A stretch of DNA of 64,000 nt from assembly GCA_002007465.1 (NCBI GenBank), contig LNAC01000164.1, forward strand, positions 1,830,262 to 1,894,261. Direction: 5' to 3'. The translations under genes and the position numbers were made by a program. The notes beneath the pieces were generated by a model. That model was given only the letters and a program-made list of their open reading frames with translations. It was not told where the DNA came from and did not search any database. This document shows, in pieces, positions 32,885 through 44,590 of this stretch. Origin of the DNA: Ailurus styani. Its lineage: Eukaryota > Chordata > Mammalia > Carnivora > Ailuridae. Numbering within the stretch: position 1 is the stretch's first letter; the number at the start of each line of letters is the position of its first letter.

Positions 32885-33590
32885 TCTGGTAGTCACGTAT
32901 CTTACTCTTGAGAGGTTTATGGTCTAGTTGAGGATATCAGATTAACATGAATCAATAGCGCGTGACAGAAAGCAAAAGAGACGTAATAATTCCAAATAGG
33001 GGAGATAGACTATAGAATTCAGAAATGGGGAGGATCCATTGGGGCTGAAATTTTCCAGAACAGGGTTAGGCATGGAGGTTAGTCTTGAAGAATGAATAGG
33101 TTTTGGGGATTTAGGAGGATAAGGGCAAAAGGCTCCTAGGCCCCAAGAACAATGTGAACAGAGGCAGAGACGAGCAAGACGTCTTTACAGGACGGTAAGG
33201 AGATTAGTGCGGTTGGGGTAGAGATACAGGGCAGATAAGATTAGGAAAGCAGGGCCGGACCAGATTAAAGACGGTCTCCAGAGACAAGCTAAGGAGCATG
33301 GACTTGGTTCTGGGGGTGATATGGCTCCATTGTAGGTACCGGTGCAGATATGATATGAAGGGAGGAATGTTTGCAAATACGTTATATACACAAGTCAGAG
33401 TAGACTGGAGTTGTGGAGAGATATATGTTCCAGAGATCAAGGAGGCAGTTATAAAGTCCTTGAAGCCATGGCAACTGGGGGAAGAGGCAGGTAAACTACG
33501 CTGTTTCTTTCCAGAATCTGTACGGTTTGATCAGGAGCTGGGTAGCAGCTGGGAAAGGGGTCGTGAAGCAGAGAAAGGGGTCAAGGTTTA
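32885..33590 (-). mobile_element. L2 LINE (reverse)
   Basis: 'ggtctagttgaggatatcag', 'ttagtcttgaagaatgaata' and 'ggagcatggacttggttctg' follow the reverse complement of L2. The minus-strand ORFs over 33185-33440 are remnants. Confidence 0.6.
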
Positions 33591-33694
33591 ATCTTGGAAA
33601 GCTGGGAAAAATAACAGGGCCATTGGCAGAAATGGAGAAGTTGTGAGAAAAAGTCATCTTAAGGAGGAAAACGATGAGATGGCAATGATTTTAT

Positions 33695-33920
33695 TTACTT
33701 AACAAACACTTATGTGACACTTACTATGAACTTGGCACTGTACTAACCACTTCGTAAGTGTTAGCTCATTTAGCTCTCATCATAACCACATAAAATAAAT
33801 ACTTTGCTTTTATCTTTATCACAAAGGGGAAAACTCAAGCACGGAAAGGTTAAATAATTTGCCCAGCATCACGAAGCTATCAGTAAATGGCAGAGCGAGT
33901 ATTCTGAACCCAGGCCATTA
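33695..33920 (+). mobile_element. MIR SINE
   Basis: 'acttactatgaacttggcac', 'gaaaggttaaataatttgcc' and 'atggcagagcgagtattctg' are MIR core sequence. Confidence 0.75.
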
Positions 33921-33969
33921 TTCTGAGCTCCCCCTTGTTAAGGGGAGACCCAAGTAGAAACTACAATGG

Positions 33970-34400
33970 GTAGTAGGACATCAAGTACTTGTTAAATGCT
34001 GCTTTTGTGCAGCATTCTTTGCCGGAAATGTAAAAATGGGCCTGACGTGGATATAGCATTAGGGAGCTGGTACTCGGGAGGGAAGGGCCCTTGGCCAAAC
34101 GTTGTTAAGGGGCACTAAGTTTTGTGCTACGAGAAGGGAGCACGTAAGGGAGTGGGGGGCAAGTGCATATGTGGTTAGAGATATCAGAAAAGACTTGAAC
34201 CAGAAGGAGACAGGATTGTAGATTGCACATATACCTTGAGAGATGGGTCAGGTTGGACTTCAATAGTTGGTGATAGAGGAAGACCATCCCAGATAGAGAG
34301 CAAAGCTTGAATAGCATCATGGAAGAAAGAAAGGCCAGAACATATTTTGGGATCAGCACGGGGCACAGTACCTAGCTCAATAAATGGTTGGCCTGGGATG
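33970..34400 (-). mobile_element. L2-like fragment (reverse)
   Basis: 'tggtgatagaggaagaccat' and the surrounding sequence have the texture of reverse L2, but the match is weak. 34400-35090 is unique apart from this. Confidence 0.35.
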
Positions 34401-35094
34401 GGAGGAGGTTTAGTGAGACTGCCACACAGAGTTGGGCAGCAGGGAGAGAGAGCTGGCTCCCTGGAGAGAGGTCTGGAGCCCGAGAGAGGAGCGTGCATTG
34501 GAGGCATCTGAAGTGCCAAGTCTACAGCTTATAAATGAGGAGCAGGGTAGCTGATGCAGGGGGCGGGGGTCATTTTTATTTTATGCAGGCGGATATGTAA
34601 GCTCGTCTCCCTTTGGGATGAGCTCGAAGAGTTCCTAAAATGAGGCCTTGGTGGCTTGCGGGGTGCGGTTGTTTGTCTCCTAGATTGGGGGACCGCTCTG
34701 GCTCTCTGCCTCTGCTCTTCAGGGGTCCCCCAGCCACCTGGAGTAAGTGCCTTTCTCATTGTCACTCTTCCCTGAGTAGATGTAGACCAGGATCCCAGGC
34801 CCCTTCTGCCTGGACTGAGGAAAGAATGAAGATATGACACCATAGGCATGTCACGGGTGCAGAGGGGACATTTCAGGGACTCACAGCTGCCCTGTGTGGT
34901 GTGAAACTTGACGTGGTTGAGATCCCTCTCTCACATCATGGGCGGTGACTTCCAGTATTCCCTAGCCCCTCAGGCCTTCAAGGATCATTCTAAGGAAAAC
35001 AGTGTTGAGTAGGGACAGAACTTAAAAACACAGAGGTCAGTCATGACTTGTGGACAGGCTGGAATGATCTAACCTCACGCTTCCTCTCATGAAA

Positions 35095-35315
35095 CAGAGA
35101 GCACAGTCCTAGGAGCAAGATGTCACTTTGAAGTCCCCCATTTGCCACTCACTAGCTCTGTGACCTTGGGACGGCTGACCTTTATGAGCCTGTGTCCTTA
35201 ACTGGAAAATAGGGTTAATGGTATTTGCTTTTCTTCCTAACAAGGGTATGAATCCCGTGAAAGCGCTTTGAGCTTTCAGAGTGCTGTAGGAGCATGTGCT
35301 GTTATTATTACAACC
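35095..35315 (+). mobile_element. MIR SINE
   Basis: 'cactagctctgtgaccttgg' and 'aactggaaaatagggttaat' are typical MIR. Confidence 0.75.
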
Positions 35316-35329
35316 ACCACCCCTTTGCT

Positions 35330-37208
35330 CAGCCTTCAAGAGTAATGTCCCGAGAGGGCCTTTTGCATAACCTCTTCACGGTCCCTCTGCCAAGGACTGA
35401 AAGGGCAGGGTCACGGAGCGGGGCTTTGGGGCGTGGGTGGCATGGAGTGTTCCTTCGGGCAGACATGTCCCACTCCCTCGGCCCCTACCCGGAACGGCCA
35501 GCATCCGGGAAACCAGGCCCGACAGCGGATGGCATGGCGGATGGGAGGAAACCATCTAAGTCTTTTCTTGGAACCAGGCGAGCCACATACACAAACTCTT
35601 CTCTCTTTTTTTTTCCGACACGAAAAGCTCTTTTATCTCAGCCTTCGCTCGAGAAGATCTCGCTGAAATGCGTGGGGGCGTTGTGCTGCCTCAGCCTTCC
35701 CGAGCCCCCACTGCCCTTGAGCATCTCGCCTGGTGTCATGGTCAGTCTTTTTTCATGGCCCGGAGCTCTGCAGGCACAAGTTCGGCTGGGACGTGTCTCT
35801 CCTGATCTTGCCCCGTCTCCCGCTTCTTGATCGCTGATGACAGTTTTGTCATCATTTCCCACTTCCTCCAAAAGGGGAAGTCGAGATGCGTTTTGGCTCA
35901 CGGGACCGTCTACATTACCGTGCGTTGCATTGTGTTGGGCTCTGGTATGTTAGCAGCTGAGGAGCGGGGGTCCCGCTCTCTGTCCTGCAGACCCCAAGCC
36001 TAAACCCTTCCCGCGCCAGGACAACCAGCACACCCTCCGTGGAGCTTCTCTTCCCGGTGAATTCTGCTCCTGTTTTCTTTCACCCTTTGGAAAGATCTTC
36101 AGATTCAACTGCAAAGTCAGGGCTCCTTTCTTAGTGCCGGCTCTTGTGGTTCCAGGCTTTTATTGATGGTGTGGGTCTGGACTTCCCACCTGTCCCTGGG
36201 GGGGCGAGGAGCCGCTGCCCCTCCGGTCGCTGCAGGCTGCTGCAGGCTCTGGGAACGTGTGCCGCCAATTGGCAGTGACCGAATGCAAACACTCAGCTAA
36301 AAGGGGCTGAGGAAGAGGCTCTGACCTTTCACAGACACGACTTCGTGACTCCGTTGGATGCTCCCGACAACCTAGGAAGGGGGCCTTCTCTTCCAGATGT
36401 TACATCTAGGAGCCTGTGGCTCAGGGCCCTTGGCCGCGCGTGTTGGAAGGGTTGGAGCTAATCTGAACCCAGGCTCTCCGGGCAGAGCCAGTCTGGAAAC
36501 AAAGAGGGGCGATAAGGGGATTACTGGCACTTACTGATTACCTAGACATTCCCCCCTTGGCTAACTCGGAGATGCAAGAGATGACTGGACAGGGTTCTTT
36601 GAAGGGTTCTGGGGTTTTTTTCCCCTGCCTGATTCTGGGAACGGGCTGGCGACCTCGGCCCCTGGCTGGAGCTGTCCTGGGTCGCTCAGCCTCTGATTGG
36701 CCCTCCGCCCTCTGCTTCCAGAGCCTCCCGATTCAGGTCAGATGCTGCGTGGTGCCCTAGAAATAACAGGGTTTCTAGCCCAGCGTGCCTCCCTGGAGCG
36801 CCCCCGCCCCGGCCTGCTAGGCCAGCGCTTGTAGCACCTGTCCCCCCCGCCCCCGCCCCCCAAGCTGTGTTTATTTCTATTATGTCATTTGCTTATTATA
36901 GGCAGTCTGCTAAGTGTCAGCTATCGTTTCCCCGAGGTTCCCCTGCTTTTTCTTCTCCCCGTCTTCTCCAGTGCTTTGGGGACTGTGGGCGACAGGGACC
37001 CAGGAGGCAGCATTCTAAATAGGTTCCTTGTACGAGTCCTTCATTAGGAATTAAGCTTTTCGGTTGATTTTCCCTCGGGGGCGAGCTTTTGTTAGAAGCA
37101 CTGGCGTGCTGTCAGTGAGCATCCTCTCTGTGGTCCCGGGAAGGAGCAGCCTCAAAGGACTGAAAAGAGAGCAAACTGCAGGGGGGAGGGCCTGAAGGGG
37201 GAGGGGGT
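35330..37208 (+). other. NRG2: GC-richer, repeat-poor intron 1 segment
   Basis: Nearly 1.9 kb with higher GC and scattered CpGs, and only a weak MIR-like stretch (about 36315-36470). It holds the palindrome GCCAATTGGC at 36264-36273, which contains a CCAAT box, and C-rich runs at about 36841-36860. It could be an intronic regulatory region. A 178-codon open frame (35294-35830) starts inside the MIR and has no recognisable relatives. Confidence 0.4.
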
Positions 37209-37346
37209 NNNNNNNNNNNNNNNNNNNNNNNNNNNNNNNNNNNNNNNNNNNNNNNNNNNNNNNNNNNNNNNNNNNNNNNNNNNNNNNNNNNNNNNNNNNN
37301 NNNNNNNNNNNNNNNNNNNNNNNNNNNNNNNNNNNNNNNNNNNNNN
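37209..37346. other. assembly gap (138 N)
   Basis: A run of N flanked on both sides by G-rich sequence ('gaagggggagggggt' and 'tggcgggggggtgg'). The missing bases are probably a G-rich low-complexity stretch. Confidence 0.98.
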
Positions 37347-38239
37347 TGGCGGGGGGGTGGTCAAGTGCTGACCGGAGATTTGGCAGCTTCTGTGTTTTGG
37401 TCTTCTGCTTCCTGTGACCTTGGCAAGGACTTGTCCTTTTAAATCGTTGCATCCTCATGCTGTTTCTACACTTTGCACGAAGAGATGCTTGCTGAATTCT
37501 GGTCCCAGAGTCATAGCCGTAGTTACAGGAGAGCAGACTGGAGAAACTGCCCCAGAATCCAGGCTTGGGGGGAGCTGGGAGGTCAGGTGCCTGGGCAGAG
37601 ACTGAGGAGACATCGCATTCTGGACTGCAGTGTGTGAAACAAGGGGTCGGTCTGTTTGGCTGCGGGGCAGCCTCCACCTGCTTCCAAAGTTACCTCGGGA
37701 AGGAGTGGGGCTGTTTTTCCCTCCGAACCCACCCCTCTGACCCCTCTGTCTGTATGCCGGTGCTTTAGGACTTCTCTTCTATCCCATTGCCGTTTTCAGT
37801 CATTTCCCTGGATTGGACCTGGTTACACGTGAGCCATCTCAGAGATCCCTTGGCATCTCGGGCAGACCCCTTGGCTGGAAGCAGCGCCCATTTGGCCTTG
37901 TTCCGACTCAAGCCCAGGGCAGAGGAAAGCGTGGGTTTTGGATTAGGTGTCAAAATGGGGCCCGCAGAGGTTGTCTGCTTCCTGGGGTCTCCATTGCTCA
38001 CTAGCTGCGCATGGGCCTCTAGCTTTGGGGGTTTTCTCTGGAAAGCGTCAGCAGGGCTGAGTTGATGGCTGTGCATTCGGAGGGTTGAACAAAAACCGCC
38101 TTGCCTACCTACTCATCCCACACCCTCCCTCCCAAACCACAGAGGAGCCGCCCTTGGTGTCCGAGGCCTGCGCTGCCCCTAGTCCATCCCTCCCACCTTC
38201 TCAGGATCCACACACTGTGTCCCCTTTTCCTTCTTTCCA
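37347..38239 (+). other. NRG2: unique intron 1 sequence
   Basis: No recognised repeat or exon. Confidence 0.45.
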
Positions 38240-39075
38240 CTGTCCCTCCTCTGGCTTCATCTCTGCTGAATCCTTTCTATCCACTTTTCAACATACTGCC
38301 GTCTCTTCCATCTGCAGCTCCCGCCCAGCTTTCCGTTCTCTCTTCTGCCAGACTTCTTAGAACAGTTTCTACACCTTGTCTCTGTTGCACGAGCTCCCTG
38401 GCCCCCTGTTTGGCGTCCTCCCCAACCCCCACCCCAGCAGAAGCTCTCCAAGTGAACTCCAGGTCCCCGAAGCTCACGTCCATGGTCTTTCCCCGTCTTA
38501 TCTCCTCTCTCAGCACTTTGACCGCAAGAACTGACCCCGGCTTCTGCTGCCACCCCTTAGTTTTGCTCCTGCAGCTCTGGCCATCCCTTCACATTTTCCA
38601 GTTTCCAGTCTTTTCTACCACGTTTTTGAATGCAGGAGTTCTTCAAGTCTCCATCCTAGGTTCTCTCTGTTAACCCTACTGTCTCTCTGTATGCAGCTTT
38701 CCTGCCTCCGGTGATGTGTCTGCCAGGACCCTCAAGTTCATGTGTTTAGCTGGAGCCCTCTGATCACCAGAGTCCATTCTTACTCATCTTCTTCTTCTTA
38801 CTCATCTTCTCTAGTTGACATGTCACCACCATCTCAAACTCTGCCTGTCCCAGACCCCACTCATAATGTTACCTCCTTCCCAAACATCATAGTATCCCCT
38901 CGTTTAACCACTTGGACTTTCTTCTTCTCACTGGAACACAGCTCTCCACCCCGCTTCTTGTCACTTTTCCCTCCTCAGTCTTTCCTGAATCTGTCTCTTC
39001 ACTGACATCACCCATATCAAATACTGTTTGTCTTTCACCTATTTTACCAAAGTTGCTTCATTACAGGCCTTTTTA

Positions 39076-39259
39076 AAAAATTATTTATTTATTTATTTGT
39101 CAGAGAGAGAAAGCACAAGCAGGGAGAGCAGCAGAGAGAGAGAGGGAAGCAGGCTCCCCACTGAGCAAGGAACCCAGTGCGGGAATCGATCCCAGGACCC
39201 TGGGATCACAACCTGAGCTGAAGGCAGGTGCTTAACTGACTGAGCCACCCAGACATCCC
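39076..39259 (-). mobile_element. SINEC with near-perfect 17-bp TSD
   Basis: Reverse SINEC flanked by cattacaggccttttta (39059-39075) and cattataggccttttta (39260-39276), one mismatch. Head 'gagccacccagacatccc'. Confidence 0.93.
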
Positions 39260-39398
39260 CATTATAGGCCTTTTTATTAGCGCTTTGTGCCCCTTAGAGT
39301 CATTCTTCACATAGTGGGCTTTTATTATTTTTTCAGTTTTTTTAAAAGTTAAAACAATTTTTTCCTCACATAGTGGTCTTTTAAAAACACACGTCCAG

Positions 39399-39624
39399 GG
39401 CGCCTGGGTGGCTCAGTGGGTTAAAGCCTCTGCTTTCGGCTCAGGTCATGATCTCAGGGTCCTGGGATCGAGGCCCGCATCGGGCTCCCTGCTCAGCGGG
39501 GAGCCTGCTTCCCCCCCCCTCTCTGCCTGCCTCTCTGACTCCTGTGATCTCTCTCCCTCTGTGAAATAAATAAATAAAATCTTTTAAAAAAATAAAAAAT
39601 AAATAAAAAAAATAAAAAAAAAAT
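39399..39624 (+). mobile_element. SINEC, young, with 16-bp TSD
   Basis: Full-length mustelid-type SINEC with a long (AAATAAAA)n tail. It is flanked by perfect aaaaacacacgtccag copies at 39383-39398 and 39625-39640. Confidence 0.96.
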
Positions 39625-40160
39625 AAAAACACACGTCCAGTCAGATTTCACTCTGCCGCCCCTCCTCTCCTCTAGTCCCTTTCTTTAACCTTCACATGTA
39701 TGACAACTACATCCCTCTCATGTCCTACAGGCCCTGTGTGGTCTTGCCTGTGTCGTCATCTCCACCCCCTTCTCTTCACTCTGCCCTTGGGTCACTCTGG
39801 CCTTGGGCAGACATGACTGCTGCCTCAGGACATTTGTATGTGTTCTTTCCTGTCTTGGAAATGCCCTTCTTTCTGTCCTTCTGCACTCTGCTGAGATGTC
39901 ACTTCCTTCAGGGAGGCTTTCCGAACCCCCAGACTAGGCGGCAGGTAGGCCACATCTGCTCGCAGATGGCACTATCATTTCCCGATCTTTCTAGTACTTC
40001 CTCATGGTAATAACCAAGGCATCATTTGACGTGAGATATCTATCTCCCTGCTAGACCATCAGCGTCTGAGAGCAGAGACTGTGTGTCACGTTCAGACAGT
40101 CCTAGCACGGTGCCTGGCGCAGAGGTGGCCCCAGGATTGGTTCTTCTTATGGATGAATGA

Positions 40161-41169
40161 CAGCTGAGCTGGGGAGGAAGGGATCAAGATGCATTTGCAG
40201 GGAGGCGTATGCAGATAATGTTGCCCTCCCAAACTCTCAAGTTAGAGACGTTCCTAATAGTTCAGGGCGATAAGAATCACATAGTTAGCTTACCTGGTTC
40301 AGAGTTTGGGTTTTAAATGTGAGGAGATGAAGGCCCAGAGAGTGAAGTCACTTCACTCTCTCGAGGTCAGAGAATGAGATAGTAGGACTTCAAACTCCTC
40401 CTGCCCGACTTCCAGGTTGGCCCTCACTCTCTCCTGCACCACCCGCCTTCCTGTCCCTCATACAGGTGATAGCCTGTATGTTCCCCAGTTGCTGAGCATG
40501 GCTCTGGAACCAGGAAGGCCGATTGCTTCCTCCCCGCCGTGCGTGAGGGTGGCAGGTGGGAGCACCCCCCTCCGCCCCCGCCGGTCACTCCCTCCCCCCC
40601 AGGGTTAGCAATGAGTGATGGGCTGCAAAGGCATCTGAGCTGAGGCCAGCCAGCCCTACCTGTTGAGCTCTGGATCCCTGAAAGGAGAAACACAAGGGAT
40701 GTGTTTGTTGAAGTAACTTGATTTTCCAGTTAGTTTCTAGGTTATCAGAATTTGGGGACTGGAAGCCTGACGTTGGCGCTAAAGGTTCTGAGAGCCTGGT
40801 TTGTGGCTGTGACTTGTGGGCTCACTGTGCACCTGCCTGGGAACCCCAGCTGTGTGGTCTGAGGCCGAAGCCTTCATTGAGGCACGTGGGGAAGCACGTC
40901 TGCAGTGAGACTTCCCTTCCTCCTTCGTGCTTAGCTGACCCTGTCCTGCTAGTCACGGAGAGAGGTCCATCTGCAAGATCTAGAGATGGAAAGTTCTAGG
41001 CCAGGAGTGCAGGAAACAGGATACTTAGAATATAAACTGTAGAATCCTGGCATCTCACGTTTCCAGGCTCCCCTCACTTATTTTCAGATTTTTTTTTTTA
41101 AACCATGAAATCTCCCTGACTATCCTGGGTATGGAGGACTGAGGGGTGAGTAAGTCACACCTCTGCCCA
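40161..41169 (+). other. NRG2: unique intron 1 sequence with a MIR fragment
   Basis: A MIR-like piece at about 40310-40450 ('gatgaaggcccagagagtga'). The rest, including a C-rich patch at 40565-40600, is unrecognised. Confidence 0.45.
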
Positions 41170-42030
41170 TGGGAAGCTCATAGCTTAGTGATAGACCATT
41201 CATGTGTTCATTCACTCATTCATAAAATATTTGGTAGGCATTTGCCACGTGCTACACGTTATGCTGGGCTTATTCACTCATTCGGTGATATTTGAGTTCT
41301 TCCTGTACATCAGGACTCCATCCAGGTGTTTGGAATATTGAACAACAAACATCTCTGCCCTCATGGAATTTACTCTCTAATGGGGTGAGACCAATCATGT
41401 AGATAATACATAACAAATCAGTAAATTGAATAGTATTTAGAAAGAGTAAATATGATAAAAAGAAAAAAAATGAGTGGAAAGGGGTAAAAGGGAGGGCACA
41501 GCATGGGTTGCAGTTCTAAGTAGGGCGGGTATGATAGACCTAACTTCCAAAAGTGACATTAGAGCAGAGACTTGAAGGAGGCAAGGGAGTTAGACATATG
41601 GCTATCTTGGTAAAAAGAATTGCAGGCAGCGGAACTTCCACCGAAGGTGGAAACATGCCTGGCATGTTCAGGGAACAGCAAAAAGGTCCATATGTCTGGA
41701 GTGGAATGAGCTGAGGTTAGAGACACAGTGGGTGCCAGATCACGTAGGACCTTGTAGGCCACGGTGAAGATTTGGGTTTTTCTTTTAGAAAACCAGATCC
41801 ACTGGAGGGTTTTGAGTAGAGGAGATATTTGATCTGATGCACATTTGAAAAGGATCACAGAGTCTTCCGTAGTGAGAACAGACTTTTGGGAGCAAGGGTG
41901 AAAACAGAAACCAGTTAGGAGGTGACTGCAAACATCTAGGAAAGACATGGTTGTGGCTCTCTGTATTGTGGGAGCAAAGGAGGGGATGCGAAAGGGTTTG
42001 AAGCTGGTAGAGGAAGTGGAATCGGGAGGG
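41170..42030 (-). mobile_element. L2 LINE (reverse), well preserved
   Basis: 'catttgccacgtgctacacg', 'ctctgccctcatggaattta', 'gcatgttcagggaacagcaa' and 'ccttgtaggccacggtgaag' follow L2 in reverse. This is one of the best-preserved L2 copies here. Confidence 0.7.
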
Positions 42031-42034
42031 TTTT

Positions 42035-42200
42035 AATTTTATTATTTTTTTTATTAGGGTGAAATATATGTAAAATTTACTATTTTAACCACTAATAAGC
42101 ATATGGCCCTAAGTGGCCCTAAGTACATTCACATTTTTGTTCAACTATCACTGCCATCCATTTCCAGAACTTCTTCATTGTCCCAAACTGAAACTCTTAT
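42035..42200 (+). mobile_element. old L1 (L1M-like) fragment
   Basis: 'tgtaaaatttactattttaa', 'ctaagtacattcacattttt' and 'ccatttccagaacttcttca' match an old L1 3' region. A related piece is at 58600-58800. It appears to interrupt reverse L2 sequence. A small tandem duplication 'ggccctaagt' lies at 42105-42124. Confidence 0.6.
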
Positions 42201-42204
42201 TTTT

Positions 42205-43380
42205 TTTTTTTTTTAAAGATGAGAGAATTAACATCATGTTTCTGGGCTGGTGGGAATGATTCAGTTGAGAGGGGGAAGTTAATGGCTTAGGAAGGGAAGG
42301 GAAGGGAGATTTTTGGAATGATTTCCTAGAGTAGGGAAGGGGTGAGATTTGGAGTCCAAGCGCAGGGGTTGGCTCTGGGACCATGGATAGTTCATCTCAG
42401 TAACTGGAAGGAGGGCAGAATCATGTGTGCAGCGCTGATAAGTGCAAAAATCCTGCGGCGAGAGTCTGTGAACATTCTCCTCTGCTTGTTCCCATTTTCC
42501 TTTTCTTTCTTCCTCTCTTTCTCTCTTTTTTTAAAGATCTTATTTATTTATTTGACAGAGAGAGAGATCACAAGTAGGCAGAGAGTCAGGCAGAGAGAGG
42601 AAGAAGCAGGCTCCCCGCTGAGCAGAGAGCCCAATACGGGCCTCCATCCCAGGACCCTGAGATCATGACCTGAGCCGAAGGCAGAGGCTTAACCCACTGA
42701 GTCACCCAGGTGCCCCTGGTTGTTCCCATTTTCTCGGCGAAGGAGGAAACAGAGTCATTGGCTAAGAGTATGGGGAAGAAGTATTTGAGGTTTGAGGAGA
42801 AAGAAGGTGGAAAATAGCCATCTAGGTGAGAGAATAAACTAGGGAGTTACAGTATAATTGTAGGGCCCACAGTAAGGACGCATCTTTGGATCACAGTCAT
42901 GAATTTAGAGGGAGACCAGCCTACGTGATTGTGGGCGCTTCTCCAGCTGCATTCAATTGCATGGATGCAAATACTGGGTTGGATTTGACTAGGACTGTGG
43001 TTTAACAAAGTGAAGAAAGGGAGTCATTATAAAGATTGATCATGAATGTAAGCTGGGAGAGAAGTGAAGAGGGGGTGCCACATTCACTCTGAAGACCTGT
43101 GAAAAGATGGTAGCATCAATGGACTGGAGATTCTGTTAGGATAAAAGAATCGTTGGGATCCCAATCCGAGAGGCGCTGAGCCGGAAAGTAGTTGAAGAGT
43201 GGGATGTGTACATTCAAGATCATTGAGGAGCTGCAATTTCTGGTGATGACAAGGATTACCGGGGGTGATTGAGTGAGTTGCTAGAGAAGAGACGAGTACA
43301 AGATCACTGGAGGAGAAGAATCCAAGGAATCGAGTAGCCAAGATATTGGCGGGATCACTTGCTCAGTGTACTGACATTTC
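42205..43380 (-). mobile_element. L2-like LINE (reverse), interrupted by SINEC
   Basis: 'ggtgggaatgattcagttga' and later 'tgggagagaagtgaagaggg' look like further reverse L2. 42740-43080 ('tgcattcaattgcatggatg') is an old repeat I cannot name with confidence. Confidence 0.5.
42500..42719 (-). mobile_element. SINEC, young, with 14-bp TSD
   Basis: Reverse SINEC preceded by a CTTT-rich tail. It is flanked by ttgttcccattttc at 42486-42499 and 42720-42733. Head 'gagtcacccaggtgcccc'. Confidence 0.94.
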
Positions 43381-43384
43381 TAAA

Positions 43385-43890
43385 AGTTAAGGTAGGACTA
43401 GTATACATACACATATGAATAAGAGACAGGTGTCCTGCCCTCGAAGAGCCTGCAGTCAGAGCCCAGGCATTGGTCAAAGGCATTGACAGCATAATGTGGT
43501 AAATGCTATGGCTAGAAACGTGCCGGGAAGGGCAGCACAAATGGAGGATGCCCAAGCCCCACCCTGGGGGCTGGAAAGTCTTCCTGGAGGAAAGAGGTGT
43601 GTGGGGGGACTTCGAAGAACAAATGGAAGTTACCGAGGGAAAGGGAGAGGAAGAAGTACTCCAGAAAGGGGGAACAGCATGGCAAAGGGATACATGTGAG
43701 GCCGGGACGTGGTGGGGTAAGTGAAAGAAGATCTGTCACTGCAGGTCCAGGCGCAGTGGGGCTGGATGAGGTTAAGAAGGCGAAGGAATGGATCATCACG
43801 TTGGGCCTTGGGGGCTGTAGTAGGGAGTTGGGCTCTATCCCATGAGCAGTGGGAGAGGTGTAGATGGACTAGGGGATAGAAGCCGCTGTT
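43385..43890 (-). mobile_element. L2-like LINE fragment (reverse)
   Basis: 'tgccctcgaagagcctgcag', 'gtcttcctggaggaaagagg' and 'tgggctctatcccatgagca' fit reverse L2 3' sequence. Confidence 0.55.
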
Positions 43891-43937
43891 GAGGAATGCT
43901 TAATGGATGAGGGGCCTTTGAGCTGGGCCCTCATATG

Positions 43938-44590
43938 AGCTGTCTATGGCTGCATAACAAGTTACCCTGAAACTTAGTGGCTTAAAACGGCAAACATTTT
44001 TTTTTCTTGTCTTTCTTTCTTACATTTTTTTTTTTTTTTTAAAGATTTTATGTATTTACTAGAGAGGGAGAGAGTGTGTGTGCACAAGCAGGGAAAGGCG
44101 CAGAGGGAGAGGGAGAAGCAGGCTCTCATCTGAGCAGGGAGCCTGACGCACGGCTCGATCCCTGGGCCCCGGGATCGTGACCGGAGCCAAAGGCAGACGC
44201 TTAACCAACCGAGCTACCCAGGCGCCCCCAACAAACGTCTATTTTCTCGAAGATCCTGTGGGTCAGGAACCCAGATATAGCTCAGCTGAGTCTTCAGACC
44301 AAGCAGTTTCACAAGACTGCAGTTACGGGGCCGCTGGGGGCTGCATTCACCTCAAGACACGACCGGACCCTTCCACGCTTGCTCGGATGGCCGTTGGCAG
44401 GCTCAGGCCCTTAATGGCCATTGGCCACATACACCAGTTCCTTGTCACACGGGTGTCATCATGGACTAGTTCGTGACATGGCCCCTGACTTCCTTCAGAG
44501 CAAGCAAAGGAGAGGGCGTGAGAGAGTGGGCAGTTTTCAGGCCGCAGTCTTTTTATGACCCAACAACAGATGTTCACGCATCATCCCTTC
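43938..44590 (+). mobile_element. MLT1-type LTR (ERVL-MaLR), interrupted by SINEC
   Basis: 'atggctgcataacaagttac', 'gaaacttagtggcttaaaac', then after the SINEC 'gatcctgtgggtcaggaacc' and 'ggggctgcattcacctcaag' follow MLT1. This is the second + strand MLT1 in the intron hit by a reverse SINEC. Confidence 0.7.
44000..44228 (-). mobile_element. SINEC, older head type
   Basis: T-rich tail with CTTT units, 'gattttatgtatttactaga', then 'cgagctacccaggcgcccc'. The complement of the head reads 'ggttaagcgtctgcctttgg', the common caniform form. Confidence 0.9.

Larger units (their letters stand above)
38240..40160 (+). mobile_element. L2 LINE, long, interrupted by two SINECs
   Basis: 'ggcttcatctctgctgaatc', 'gacatgtcaccaccatctca', then after the SINECs 'tgagatgtcacttccttcag' and 'cacggtgcctggcgcagagg' follow L2 5' to 3'. 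The 190-codon frame at 38101-38673 includes decayed L2 coding sequence. No intact domain. Confidence 0.7.

Noticed and set aside
37051..37677. 208-codon minus-strand ORF
   Set aside because: It is extended artificially by the N gap at 37209-37346.
38101..38673. 190-codon forward ORF
   Set aside because: It includes decayed L2 LINE sequence without an intact domain.
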